A DNA stretch of 45,991 bases from Coptodactyla brooksi (GCA_033557675.1 JAWQRM010000011.1:1-45991), one strand, 5' to 3'; shown: positions 1-10,116, numbered from the stretch's first letter. Numbers and translations are program-made. The notes: generated from the letters alone by a model not told the origin.

Positions 1-587
1 CTGATAGGCTAATAAAACATGGGACGTTCCATTTAATATTTTCGAATTTTTTATACTTCAAGATGGTAAAACGGTAATTAAATTTGTGAAGACCCTGTAT
101 AAGACAGACCAATATAGCTGATGGCGTTTTATTTGAGAATATCTGAAGAGTAACTGTACCAACTTTTAACTTTCTAGGTTGATCGATGGCTGAGAAATGC
201 AGATTTAAAGAACATGGTGAAAATTGCTAAAAAAACCTTCGAATTAAAATAACTCGACAACTAAAACCAACAGCTATCAACATGTGTTATCAAAGTCGAC
301 ATATTTTCGTGTGTAGAATCAGAATATGTAATAAAAACTATATCGTTCCATTTAAAATAACAAAGTCGTAGTCTACTTCCGGTAGACCGGAAGTGGCGGC
401 CATCTTGAAAATATTTTAGATCAAAAGATCATGATGTACAACCCTTACATTATGAATTTTAAAGACGTAGGAATACTAGAAGTCAAAAAAGTTCTAACGA
501 ACCAGTTGCGCGGAAAACCCTGTATAACTAAAGAGAGACTAAATGTGTGTATATATGGACAAGAATCATAACTGAAAAAGCGTTATA
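1..587. repeat. Interspersed-repeat DNA without a gene
   Basis: No reading frame looks coding. The stretch contains an 8-bp inverted repeat (ACTTCCGG at 375-382, CCGGAAGT at 387-394) followed by a GC-richer GGCGGCCATCTTG. Two ACCCTGTATA motifs lie near 92 and 518; this is the reverse of the TATACAGGGT start seen at about 8580. These look like ends of terminal-inverted-repeat elements, but no complete element can be delimited here because the left part may lie outside the window. Confidence 0.35.
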
Positions 588-1528
588 TTAATCCTGCTGT
601 GCTCCTTGGGTCAATGTGACCTGAAAGGGATTTTCAAATTCTATAACTTTGCCTTTTACTATTTGTTTTCAAGATTTTCTGCCTTTGTTTGCTGGTGCGT
701 AAAGAATAATATTGCCAAATAGTTTTTACAGATAATTATTATTAAAATTTTTAGACAAGATTGTTACGTTATAACCCTTGGGTCATTATGACCCAAAACT
801 ATTTAGATTTATTTGACTTTATGTAATTTTATTTTTAACTTTATTTATATGAATACTATAAGTGTATTATTACTATATAGCAACCAATAGGATTGTGCAT
901 TCACACGGCGAATCAAACAAACAGTTGTGGGATGCAGAAACCTGTAGACCTATTTTCGTGCAACGATGTCGTTGAAAGTTTTTTATCGAATATCACGCAT
1001 ATTATGTTTTGACGATAAGGTCGATTGTCAACAAAGGAGAGCAAGTGACAAATTAGCCCCTACAAGAGCGTTTCGTGTGAAGTGGATAGAAATTATGCCT
1101 AAATTGTACACTGTAGACGATAATGTTACTGCTGATGAACAACTTGTTGGCTTCAGAGGACGCTGTCCTTTCAAACAATAAAATATGGCATCAAATTATG
1201 GACTATTTGTGACAGTGCGCCATGAAAGCTTAAGTTTATAAGAGAAAATGTCGGGGTGAAGCACCACAAAAAAATCAAGGGATGCGAGTAGGAGGCAAAA
1301 TGTTACATGTGATAATTTTTAAACATAAAAAATTCTGAAATTCTTATTTCAATTTGTTTTATTATGATAAAATTTACTTTTGTTAGTAATCAGAATGCTT
1401 TTTAATAAAATCACAATATTTCAATTTCGAGCTATTCTTGATAATCCCCCTGTATCTGCATACATCGTGTAACTATGATTAGAAGGACTACAAGTGTACA
1501 GTAAAACTAAGGCGAATAGCAGGGTTAA
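588..1528 (+). mobile_element. Defective piggyBac-like element, copy 1
   Basis: The left end is TTAA followed by TCCTGCTGTGC and the right end is ATAGCAGGG followed by TTAA. These are inverted ends next to the TTAA target that piggyBac elements use. Only about 940 bp remain, with a short broken piece of transposase inside, so the element is internally deleted and cannot encode its own transposase. The right third and its outside flank (about 1320-1690) recur at 3290-3670. The two copies therefore arose by local duplication of element plus flank, not by independent insertion. Confidence 0.6.
903..1270 (+). pseudogene. piggyBac transposase fragment (N-terminal part of the catalytic core)
   Basis: Translation gives KLAPTRAF, then NVTADEQLVGFRGRCPFKQ around 1120-1180. 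The latter matches the well-known piggyBac DDE_Tnp_1_7 segment, including the DEQL aspartate that is the first catalytic acid in the family. A piece resembling ESNKQLWDAE...RPIF precedes it in another frame (about 910-960), and KYGIKLWTICDSA follows in a third frame (about 1182-1225). There are thus two frame breaks plus loss of a few residues after the PFKQ segment. The rest of the core is missing. It is a dead fragment of the element at 588-1528. Confidence 0.75.
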
Positions 1529-1690
1529 GGAAGAGATTTGGATTGATTAAGTGGAAACTAACTGGTTTCAAAGAATGGTTGCAAACAATAGTGATATTTA
1601 TATAGAAACGCCGAATCATGATTTTAAGTGAAAAGTATAATCACTAAATAGGTTGTACTAAATGGTGGCTATAGTTTCATAAATCCTTCC
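1320..1690. repeat. Duplicated segment, copy 1 (pair with 3290-3670)
   Basis: The piggyBac 3' end and about 160 bp of non-piggyBac flank are repeated at 3290-3670 with moderate divergence. Shared runs include GATTGATTAAGTGGAAA and TCACTAAATAGG. Because sequence outside the TTAA target is also shared, this marks a local tandem duplication. Confidence 0.7.
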
Positions 1691-1869
1691 AAAATAGAAT
1701 AAAGTAGTTTGTTATTTATGTATTCAAGGAAACAGCATAGTACATATTAAATCTTAATTGACAAAAACATAGACATATACTAAACTTTTGATTTGCTTGT
1801 GAAAGTCTCAAAAATTCTGTAAGTACTGTACTCTAACTCAGAACGAATTGGTTGTTCTCCGCCGTCACT
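1691..1869. other. Short spacer, nothing recognised
   Basis: AT-rich sequence between the duplicated piggyBac flank and the Harbinger-type remnant. I see no coding or structural signal. Confidence 0.4.
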
Positions 1870-2335
1870 TGTAGCTCTGGAAAATTCAGATTGAATAGAA
1901 GGAGGACGATGTAAGTAATTGCTTGTACTTGTGGAAGGAGTCCCCATATTCTCATGTTATGAAGTATCGTACTTTCCCATCATTATTATACTTTCCTATA
2001 GCTGCTTCAAACAGTATGTTGTTGATAAGATGTTTTACAACGGCCCTTGCTCTAGGCTGAAGATCACGCAGTTCATTAGCGACATGTTCACTATAAGTTA
2101 TGCATTCATTCTTCCTCATTGCCTGTTGTAATACAGCATATGCTCCTTCTTCATGTTTAAAGTAGGTGATGCGGGTTTACTCCTATTAGCTCTCGTCTTG
2201 GGTGAAAGAAATTGATTAACAGTTCCTTCATTACTTGACAAGTTTATTACATCATCAGATTGTAATTGTTGGCTGGGAGTTGGTGGGATAGAATGCTGAC
2301 TCTCAGATGTATCAGACGCCAAATCGCCTACTTCC
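1870..2335 (-). pseudogene. Remnant of a MADF/BESS-like protein of a PIF/Harbinger element
   Basis: Read leftwards, a Ser/Pro/Gln-rich segment (about 2320-2150, including IPPTPSQQLQSDD) is followed, after a frame change, by ITYSEHVANELRDLQPRA and then KHLINNILFEAAIGKY (about 2130-1990). That pattern resembles the C-terminal part of insect MADF/BESS or SANT-like proteins, which often accompany Harbinger transposases. There is one frameshift and one stop after about VRYFIT. The divergent Harbinger transposase piece starting at about 2385 on the plus strand supports the assignment. Family placement is by eye only. Confidence 0.45.
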
Positions 2336-2384
2336 TAAAAAAGGAAGAAATACAGACTAGAGCTAATTCCTATCTTTATATGTT

Positions 2385-2590
2385 ACAGATTCCACCAAAA
2401 AGGAAGATAAGTGGAAGGTAATAGCTAATGATTTTGACAAAACTTGGAACTACACACGCTGTATCGGAGCCGTGGTTGAAAAACACATAGTGCTTCAGAG
2501 CCCAAAAAACAGTGGCAGCTTGTTCTTTAATTAGAAGCGTCAATTCAGCATTGTTTTATGGGGATTGCAGACGCTAACTAATACGAGAAA
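2385..2590 (+). pseudogene. PIF/Harbinger transposase core fragment
   Basis: The frame starting near 2398 reads EDKWKVIANDFDKTWNY, then CIGAVVEKHIVLQSPKNSGS, then LFFN and a stop. This is the DDE_Tnp_4 signature WNFPxCIGAIDGKHVxIxxPxNSGSxYYNYK around the first catalytic aspartate. Here the GAIDGKH motif has become GAVVEKH, so the catalytic Asp is gone, and a TAG interrupts the NYK part. An AG acceptor-like TGTTACAG immediately precedes the frame. It adjoins the piggyBac remnant downstream, so one element was broken by or joined to the other. Confidence 0.65.
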
Positions 2591-2599
2591 ATGACCGGG

Positions 2600-3265
2600 T
2601 GAAGCACCAAGAAGTTAAGGAATGCGAGTAGTTTTAGACCTAACACATGAACTCGGGGGGCCGAATGTTATATGTGATAATTTTTTCGCGTCCAAAAAAT
2701 TAGGTGAAATGCTTCTCAAAAGAAAACTTACAATGTTAGCAACGGTTAAAAAATTAACCCGAACTTCCCGTGATTACAATAAGTAAAGAAGTACATAGTT
2801 CTACTTTTTATTTTACCAAGGGTACCAGAATTCTGTCATATGTACCTAAAAAAATAAAAACATTATTCTCATGAGCACAACACACTATGATAAGGAACTG
2901 AGCAGCAGGGACGACAAAAAGCCACAAATGATCCTAGATTATAACTCTACCAAAGGGGCGATTGATACGTTAGATGAAAGTATTGCAGCATATATTTGCA
3001 AAAGAAAAACCAATCGATGGCCTATTATTTTGTTCTACAATATGCTTGATATTAGTGCTTATAATGCATTTGTAATTATGGAGAGAAATAAATCCAGATT
3101 AGAATAAGAATTTATGAAAGAATTGGGCAAACTGATGGTAACTCCTTATATGATGTCAAGAGAGCATAAACGTCGTATTCAACAAGCTACAGCCGTAATA
3201 CATCTGGTGCAATCAGTAAAAATAAAAGAGCAGAATGTAATATGTGTCTATCAAAATGAAGTGTA
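2600..3265 (+). pseudogene. piggyBac transposase core and C-terminal fragment, copy 2
   Basis: Pieces in order: VVLDLTHELGGPNVICDNFF (about 2630-2690), LGEMLLKRKLTML (about 2700-2740), then FYFTKGTRILSYVPKK (about 2800-2855). The open stretch at 2871-3107 follows, containing MILDYNSTKGAIDTLDE and NRWPIILFYNMLDISAYNAF. After a stop, FMKELGKLMVTPYM (about 3110-3155) continues. This covers most of the DDE_Tnp_1_7 core, including the CDNFF aspartate and the YNxTKGxxDTLD segment. Several frame changes and a stop make it non-functional, and its N-terminal half is missing. The element ends at 3511 with GCAGGATTAA. Confidence 0.8.
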
Positions 3266-3289
3266 ATTTATTTGATAATCGCTCTTGCT

Positions 3290-3670
3290 TTTAGATTTAG
3301 TATTTGTAATATTTTTTATTATAATACATTTTACTTTTGTTAGTAATAAGATTGTTTTTTTATCGTCGTTTGCGTTTATGTACTGTAATAAAATCACAAT
3401 ATTTCAATTTCGAGCTGTTCTTGACAATCCTCCTGTACGTGCATATATCGTGTCACTATGACCCGAAGGACTACAAGTGCACAGTAAAACTAAGGAAAAC
3501 AGCAGGATTAAGGAGATCTGGATTGATTAAGTGGAAATTAACGGGTTTCAAAGGATAGTTGGAAACAATAGTGAAATTTGTATGGAAACGCAATATCATG
3601 ATTTTGGGTGAAAAGTATAGTCACTAAATAGGCTTTACTAAATGATGGCTATGGTTTCATAAATCCTGTC
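3290..3670. repeat. Duplicated segment, copy 2, with the piggyBac 3' terminus
   Basis: Counterpart of 1320-1690. The element terminus ACAGCAGGATTAA at 3499-3511 is the exact inverse complement of TTAATCCTGCTGT at 588-600. The shared flank continues to about 3665, where the copies diverge. Confidence 0.7.
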
Positions 3671-4300
3671 CTGTAGAATGTCTATTCAGAATTATTTCGG
3701 AAACTTCTAATGGAGAATGAAACAGTACAGTGCGTTCCATTAAAAGGCCTATAGAGACCCTTTTTCTGTCTATTGAATAGTTCGCCGGGGCAAACGCGTT
3801 CCTTTGAATAAAAACACCCGGTTTGGACGTAAATAGCTCGGCGTTCGTTGTATATGTGACGGTATATCTCATTGTCTATTGACGGTAAGAGACTGCGTTA
3901 GTGTTTCCATTGTAAGAGTAACCGATCCCGATCTGGTCTGTGTATAGGTGAGCACAGGCGGACGGTCAGCCTTTAGAATCAACTCTTACAATGGGCAAAG
4001 AACCGGGCTGGCACGGGCTCCAGTCAAGGTATTTGACCGCTGCTAATGTCTCACGGTGCCATAAGGTAGCGCTCCCGATTATGTATTTAAGGTACAGCGG
4101 CGGCTTAGTGTGCTCTTGTACACCTTAAAGAGACTGTCGCCGCCCAGAATGGTCGCAAACGTGAGCGGTTTCGCAAATGGGCCGCTTAACGACGATAGCA
4201 TAATTGAACAATTAATACGCTCGCGAAATCCGAATACCATAAACGTTCGAAGCGGAGTGGCACTTTCAACTGCGTATTATAAATAGAAACCTTACGAAAT
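3671..4300. other. GC-richer structured block of unknown nature
   Basis: Base composition rises sharply against the surrounding DNA, with many CG dinucleotides. Inverted repeats are visible: CATTGTAAGAGT (about 3909) against ACTCTTACAATG (about 3979), and GCGGCGGC (about 4096) against GCCGCC (about 4138). No long reading frame or recognised domain is present. It could be a non-autonomous element, a relic of another transposon or a structured RNA. I cannot choose between these from sequence alone. Confidence 0.3.
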
Positions 4301-5042
4301 GTTGTATTTACATTTTAGCTACCTCCTAAACAGCCCAGTAGCACAATTAATAACATATTTTCTTTGAATTTACAACGTTTACGATGACTTAATTTGCGCT
4401 AAAAAGCAACACTTTTTAGCAAGACTGATGTTGGTCCAGTGCCGACCATAAAGGTTTCGTTTTTGTACTATAAATATTTCAACGATTTCTGCCATGACAA
4501 GACAATTATATGTAATATCTAGTATATATATATTATCTATTATCTAATATGTATTTTACAGTTTAATGCAGCCGTAGGAAAGATTGTGTTGGAATTATTG
4601 AGTAATGTCAGTTAATTGCGTTTGATATGTACATTCGTCATGTAAAATAACGAATTACCATCTATTAAGGAAATTCCAAATTCTACTTTATATTGTCAGT
4701 AAAACAGCATCCAGAAAGATTTTTATTAATTTCAGAAAATAGAAATTTTTATCGACTTTCATATTTAAATTGCGATTATCTATCTCATTGTTTAATATAT
4801 TCGTTATTTGTGTAAATGTCCCAAGTTATAATACAATCTGGTCTATACTTTCATTCTCGGGAGGATCTTCCCCCATGATGTCAACACACCACGTGTGTTG
4901 ATTACACGTGTATGGATGATTACAAGAGCAAAAGCGAGGGAAGACAGAAAATACATAGGATTAAAAACTTACGGTTTAGGAAACAAAACTCTGACCACAG
5001 CAAATAATCAATTTCGAAACCGCAACGAAACGCTTTATGCAG

Positions 5043-5086
5043 CCGATTCAACAACCTACGGGCAATCCCGTACGTTGTTGAATCGG
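5043..5086. repeat. Foldback: 20-bp inverted repeat with 4-nt loop
   Basis: The left arm at 5043-5062 and right arm at 5067-5086 pair with a single mismatch around the loop CAAT. Weaker complementarity continues outward (GAAACCG against CGGTTTC). The symmetry creates mirror reading frames on both strands, which should not be taken as genes. Confidence 0.8.
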
Positions 5087-5776
5087 TTGTTAGTTTCGGT
5101 TTCATACGTAAACACGTATGAAATCGAAATGTGCCAAATGACACATTGAAGAATCCGGCTTGGTATTAAGTATTGATAAATAGCTTTGGACATATGGGAC
5201 ATTTATATAAGTCAAATAAAAACAGTAGATTTTTTTCCATTAAACCGGTAGAACCGACCCTACCTGGCACGCAAAAATAACATAATATTAAAAAAATAAA
5301 TATTTTAATTCCTTTCTACATTAAATTCTTTTATAAAATTGACGAAACTTTACACCAGATTTATCGTAGTTTTCTTTCTTTAGTATGATGACGATACTTA
5401 TTAATTAAAATTAACAGCCTAATAAAAATTTAAAATCCTTTTGTGTGAAAATAATTAACATTTTATAATTCAACATCGTAATAATTAATATAATTTAACG
5501 TAATTTAACATAATTAACATCAAGCCAAAACAGACAAAAAGACATCTTCTTCTCTTAAAATTAATAATACGACAAAACAAGGGCTACTCTATGAATTTTA
5601 ACCGATTAACTACGAAATGTAGTTTTTAAAATCTTTCATGTGATGTGTAAATAAAGTCCAGCAATTTGAGTCAAACGTAGGGCAAATTACCCTGTCATAA
5701 GTGTTACAACAAAATTAAAGCAAAACAATGAAGGATATATTTTATTCAGAAAAATTAAAAATTCATCGTTGAAAAA

Positions 5777-5823
5777 AATTATTGTTATTAAAAATTTTGA
5801 CAAAATTTTTAATAACAATAATT
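5777..5823. repeat. Perfect 23-bp palindrome with 1-nt centre
   Basis: Arms 5777-5799 and 5801-5823 are exact reverse complements, separated by a single A. All arm sequence is AT-rich (two G:C pairs per arm). It could extrude as a cruciform. Confidence 0.9.
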
Positions 5824-6606
5824 GTAAAAGTAAAATGTATTTTGCAAAGTATTTTGTAGTAAAAATTCATTATTAGTTACTATAATTATCTCCTTCTTCC
5901 TATCTTTCTTTTTAAAGTAATTAATTCCTTTAAAAACAAATATTATTTCACGTTGAATTTTTAGTAACGATTTCCCAACACACATACTTGTTAATGCAGT
6001 TGCATTAAAATATAATATATTTTAATATTTAAACTAAATTTGCACTTGTAATCATTCTGTGGTACAATGATGGGAGTACCGTATTTAAACCAGGGTCGAC
6101 GTAAGAGAAAGTCATGTGCGATGTAACATCTGCTCGTTACACTAGCATAAAACTTGCGAACAAACTATATGCAACTATAAGCCAGATATTCAAAATATTA
6201 AAGATAAAGGTAGTCAAGTTATTGCAAGGTATAATAACAAAACAATATTATCGAAGTGGTGGGGTAAAAGAGATATACTACTCGTTAGTGCAATCCACGA
6301 CGCTAATATGATGGAAATTATGGCAAGAAATGGGCGGTTTTGACAGAAGCAACAGAATAATCGCGGTACTACAAAAAATATGTCTCCATCTTATATATGT
6401 TATGTACTTGAACTTATACTTATTATATAGAAAAGCAACAGAGAACTAAGTCGATTCCATTTTTTTGTCAAATGTGTTGAACAAACAGCTGAAGAATCTA
6501 ACCGTCTCATTCTAAAACATTCTATTCTATCCTACTTTACACAGCTATATCATTAAAATGCAATTCGAAAATGTGCCATCTATCCAAAAAATAAAATTAT
6601 AATAAA

Positions 6607-6949
6607 AGTCACGATGGTTGGCAGCTACGTCATCAGTCTGTTAACTCCGCCCCCAGAGACACAGTTACCACTATTTCTGTTTGTTCCCACGAGCGTCGGC
6701 CAGCTGATTTTGGTTGTTTACGTTTAAGGTTAAATTTACAGCTGGCTGCGGTGTATTTTTAGTTTTAACACGTAAATATGTATACAAATGCTTTTTATAC
6801 TTGTTATTTAATGAAATGAAGCAGCAGTTTCCTTTTCCTTCAATTAAAAGCTCGTCTAAATAACAATATATATTTAAATCATTCGTGCTAAGGGTTACTC
6901 CCCCTGACATTTTATCGAAGTTATGACGTAGCTGCCAACCTTCGTGGCT
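6607..6949. mobile_element. MITE-like element 1 (343 bp)
   Basis: The ends form imperfect terminal inverted repeats of about 27 bp with shared core GGTTGGCAGCTACGTCAT, in the outer form AGTCACGAT... on the left and AGCCACGAA... on the right. There is no transposase inside. The interior from about 6770 to 6920 is closely similar to 8400-8560 in the second element, so both belong to one family. No convincing target-site duplication is visible. A reading frame on the minus strand across it is not supported as a gene. The superfamily is not determined. Confidence 0.7.
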
Positions 6950-7139
6950 CTGATTGTACGTATATATTTTTTTACCATTATGGAAAACTCTAAGAACGTT
7001 TATGCATAACATACGCTTAAATTCAATCGATTTTGAATTATAGTCTCAATTCTTTTGACACGTAGATTTGTTGCTTTTGGAAATGTGAGTTCTTGTCTTT
7101 GGAAATTGAATTTACACAAAACTAAATGAAATAGTACAG

Positions 7140-7318
7140 ACGTTCCGTGAAAATGAATCAGTGGGGACACTCGGGATTGCTAAGCGTGATCGATTCTGAA
7201 TGCGCATGATCGAAATGAGCTGAACGTCACCCAGCGGACGTGTGATGTCGCCCCTGTTTTATTTACATTCGTATCCGACATTTTATACTCTTTGTACGTT
7301 GTTTTCACTGGATAAAAT
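7140..7318 (+). promoter_or_regulatory. Possible 5' flank/promoter of the THAP reading frame
   Basis: A locally GC-richer stretch directly upstream of the THAP start codon, with ACGTCACC and GGACGTGTGATGTC motifs resembling CRE-type half sites. No clear TATA box is placed. The assignment rests on position only. Confidence 0.2.
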
Positions 7319-7669
7319 ATGAGTCCAGGTCATATTTGTGCTGTGAAGTATTGCACGAAGACTATGTTAGATAGAGATGTAAGTTTCTTTACATTTCCAA
7401 AGGACAGCAACAGGTACTATCCTGCACCATACTTTATGTATTTACTATTCCTATCGAAATATAAAAATTGCAGATGCAAGCAGTGGGCGACTATTTGCGG
7501 CTGTCAGTACCTCGCCAAAAGAAATCGCCTCCAGTCCTCCTACTATAGGGTGTGTAGTAGGCATTTTGAGGAAGAAAGGTTTAGCAATATAAAAGGTAGT
7601 AAGCGACGCCGATTAAAACCAGACTCAACGCCAACCTTACACCTTGAAGGTAATATTGATGAGGCTTAA
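7319..7669 (+). CDS. Short THAP-domain protein, possibly the first exons of a P-type transposase
   Basis: THAP is a C2CH zinc-dependent DNA-binding domain found at the N-terminus of P-element transposases and in many host proteins. The frame is open without splicing, but it contains a good 60-bp intron at 7414-7473 (CAG/GTACTA...TTGCAG). Splicing keeps the frame and removes an insert that would disrupt the fold, giving about 96 aa. Visible motifs are CAVKYC (C-x4-C), SFFTFPKD, KQW and VCSRHFEEERF (C-x2-H plus the usual Phe). All four zinc ligands are present. After the domain comes a short basic tail, KRRRLKPDSTPTLHLEG, then a stop. P-type transposase core pieces start 1.4 kb downstream, with a MITE in between. 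It may therefore be a truncated P-type transposase N-terminus or a domesticated THAP gene. Confidence 0.65.
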   Translation: MSPGHICAVKYCTKTMLDRDVSFFTFPKDSNRYYPAPYFMYLLFLSKYKNCRCKQWATICGCQYLAKRNRLQSSYYRVCSRHFEEERFSNIKGSKRRRLKPDSTPTLHLEGNIDEA

Positions 7670-7763
7670 CCCATCTACTAATAGTAAAATCAATGACCAA
7701 CTTCATGAAAGTTCGAGTCGGGGTGTACCTATTGTGTTTAAATATTAAATTACTATGTATAGT

Positions 7764-8576
7764 AAAAGCCATCAAGGTTGGCAGCTATGTCATCAGTCTG
7801 TTAGCCCCGCCCCCAGAGGCACAGTTGCTACTATTTCTGTTTGTTAAAATTAAAAATTAAATTGACAGCTGGCTACGGTATTTATCATCGCGTGTTATTT
7901 AATGCACTTGCAAAGTAAAGTTTACTATAAACCGGAATTTTTCAATAAGGAAACATTTTGTCCTCTAAGTAGACATTTATCTACGGCTTTCCAGAACATT
8001 TAAGTAGCACTTTAAAACCTAAGAATAAATAAAATATAGTTTTGTGTTAATTGATTGTAATAGATGATTTAGACAAAATAACTATGACAAAAAAAACGAG
8101 TTTAAATAACAAAAACTATATTCCGCAAATCAATTAAATGATAACACTCTTAACAATAAATAAAGATATTCAAAATTAAATCATATACTCAAAAGATATG
8201 TACATACGAAAAATAAATAAAAAATGTACACTATATAAAATAAGTTTGAAAATAAAAAACTATAAAATAAATATAAATAAATAAAAACAAGTAAATAAAA
8301 CAATATTCTGCTGTAAAGAGGCAGAAATATAATGGATATAAATAAAAATGCTGTAAAAGTGCAGAAAATCAGTCATAGTCTATATCACAGGCGCTTTCTA
8401 TTTCCGAATTTTAAATATGTATATAAATGCTTTTTATACTGATTATTTAATGAAATGAAGCAGCAGTTTCCTCTTCCTTCCATTAAAAGCCTGTCTAACC
8501 AACAATATATATTTAAATAATATTCGTGCTAAAGGTCATTGAGGTTATGATGTAGCTGCCAACCCTGATGGTTTTT
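7764..8576. mobile_element. MITE-like element 2 (about 813 bp)
   Basis: Terminal inverted repeats of about 30 bp share the core GGTTGGCAGCTA and the outer bases AAAA(G/A)CCATCA. TAGTA stands on both sides if the ends are drawn one base in, a candidate 5-bp target duplication. Its two ends are closely similar to those of the element at 6607-6949. The extra length is an AT-rich insert at about 7900-8400 with no coding sequence. It lies between the THAP frame and the P-type transposase core. Confidence 0.7.
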
Positions 8577-9060
8577 AGTATACAGGGTGCCCATTATTGT
8601 GGAATATAGTATATATCTCAGTAAATATCAACTTTACAAAACAAAATGTTTAATGAAAGTTGTTTAACATTTTATTTTCCATAATACAACAGCATTCAAT
8701 TGTTGTTATTTCAGAAAACAAATGAGTAACAAATAACACTTTAATTTTTTTAAATAGCAATGTACCCTTCTATTAGGCTCATTTGATGGCGATTTTTTTT
8801 CTCTTTTCGATTATGTAAAATGTTAGTACCCTTATACCAGAAAATTTTTGCAAAAATGTAAAAACTGTTTATAAGTTAATTTCACCAATAACATGAATTT
8901 AGATACCTGAGATCGTCAAGTACCTTGATTTATTGCTGTAACAGATCATGCATCTACGTACAAAATAAAACAAATGAACAAAAAACAAAATAAAACAAAT
9001 GAACGAAAAATAGTGTACGTCTCTTATAAACACCTGTAGTGCAGATAATTTAAGTACTAC
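8577..9060. other. AT-rich spacer with one transposon-end-like motif
   Basis: TATACAGGGTGCCCA at about 8580 resembles the start of a terminal inverted repeat (compare ACCCTGTATA near 518). The remainder is AT-rich with no recognised gene. Confidence 0.35.
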
Positions 9061-9076
9061 CATAAAGGAAGCAATC

Positions 9077-10116
9077 GTGAAACTAAAATCTATAGGAGTT
9101 TTTGTAATGTGCATCACTAGTGATGTGGTAGCGAGTAATATTAAACTGTCCAGCATGTTAAATATTACTCTCGAAAATTCAACATTTGAAGTTGGTGAGC
9201 AAGAAATTATTTATGTGTTCGATGTCCCACACCTCATAAAAGAAAGTTTTTATGAACACGACAAAATGTTATTGAATTGTTTAGCACCACGTTTAACCAG
9301 TGCCTGTATAAATCCATCGAATTCTGAAAAAATGAAGATGCATCGTGCTGTTTTTAGAGGAGACATTAAAATTTTTAAATACTTTGAAGTTTTTAATAAA
9401 AATGGAAGGAATATAACTAATAAAATTAAATTTATAAGTGGTTGAAAAATTTCAACAAGATGCCTGTTAGTGTTGTGAGACAGTTTAAAAAGGAACGGTT
9501 TTGATTTCTTATTAACCAGAAGACTTTAAGCAAGATTCGCTAGAAAATTTCTTTGGTGCTATTAGACAACACGGTGTAAATGGTTTCAACCCCACGCCCA
9601 TTCAATTTTACACGTCATTTAAGAAACTTTTCGCTTTGAATTTAATTAATTCTTGTTATGAAAACTGCACCGCTGACTTAGCAGAAATACTTAATTTAGC
9701 AGTGAAGGTGTCTGAAACCCTCGAAAACGATGTTACAGTTAATGAAGAACCAATGGTTGAAAGGGAAACAAATTTAAAAGACTGTGACTGCTGTATGTAT
9801 GTGATTGCAAATAATTCAATTAGATATGTATGTGGATATTTAATTAGGAAATGTGAAGAACAACGTACTTGTCAAGTGTGCATTAAGTACGCTAATGATT
9901 AGACATTACAACTCTCTTCAACCAGAAATCAAAATAAGACAACATTTGGCAATTTATATATGCCAGACGACAACCTTTTTTGATTTTATTTGTCAAGTGG
10001 AAGACATTGTTAAAGAAACATTTGAAAAAGATTCAATTCTTAACGAGTATTTTAAAAACTTTAATATACATCACTCTAAAGTAATATTAAATACTTATCT
10101 AAAACCATATTTGTGA
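9077..10116 (+). pseudogene. P-element/THAP9-type transposase remnant, copy A
   Basis: Ordered pieces match the P-element transposase core. First, YVFDVPHLIKE (about 9210-9242) is the DPPHLLK-like segment, followed by LAPRLTSACINPSNSEKM (about 9283-9333). After a gap and frame changes come QDSLENFFGAIRQHGVNGFN (about 9530-9590) and PTPIQFYTSFKKLFALNLIN (about 9597-9655), the conserved LENFFG(x)hRqhGG region. Then come RYVCGYLIRKCEE (about 9825-9862) and a C-terminal tail to 10116. Stops and frameshifts separate the pieces, for example after 9445 and near 9900. It is a dead copy. The THAP frame at 7319 may be its 5' end. A shorter second copy lies at 17409-18033. Confidence 0.75.

Larger units (their letters stand above)
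4301..6606. other. AT-rich intergenic DNA
   Basis: About 2.3 kb without a recognisable gene. It contains a foldback at 5043-5086, a 47-bp palindrome at 5777-5823, and near 6060-6120 a fragment of the dispersed repeat carrying AACCAGGGTC...GAAAGTCAT that recurs at about 33830. Short reading frames here overlap inverted repeats or simple sequence and are not supported as genes. Confidence 0.5.

Noticed and set aside
4895..5149. Mirror reading frames of 84 and 74 aa on both strands
   Set aside because: Explained by the foldback at 5043-5086; no domain or codon pattern.
6671..7012. 113-aa open frame on the minus strand
   Set aside because: It runs across the MITE and out through its terminal repeat into flanking DNA; the related MITE 2 does not keep the frame.
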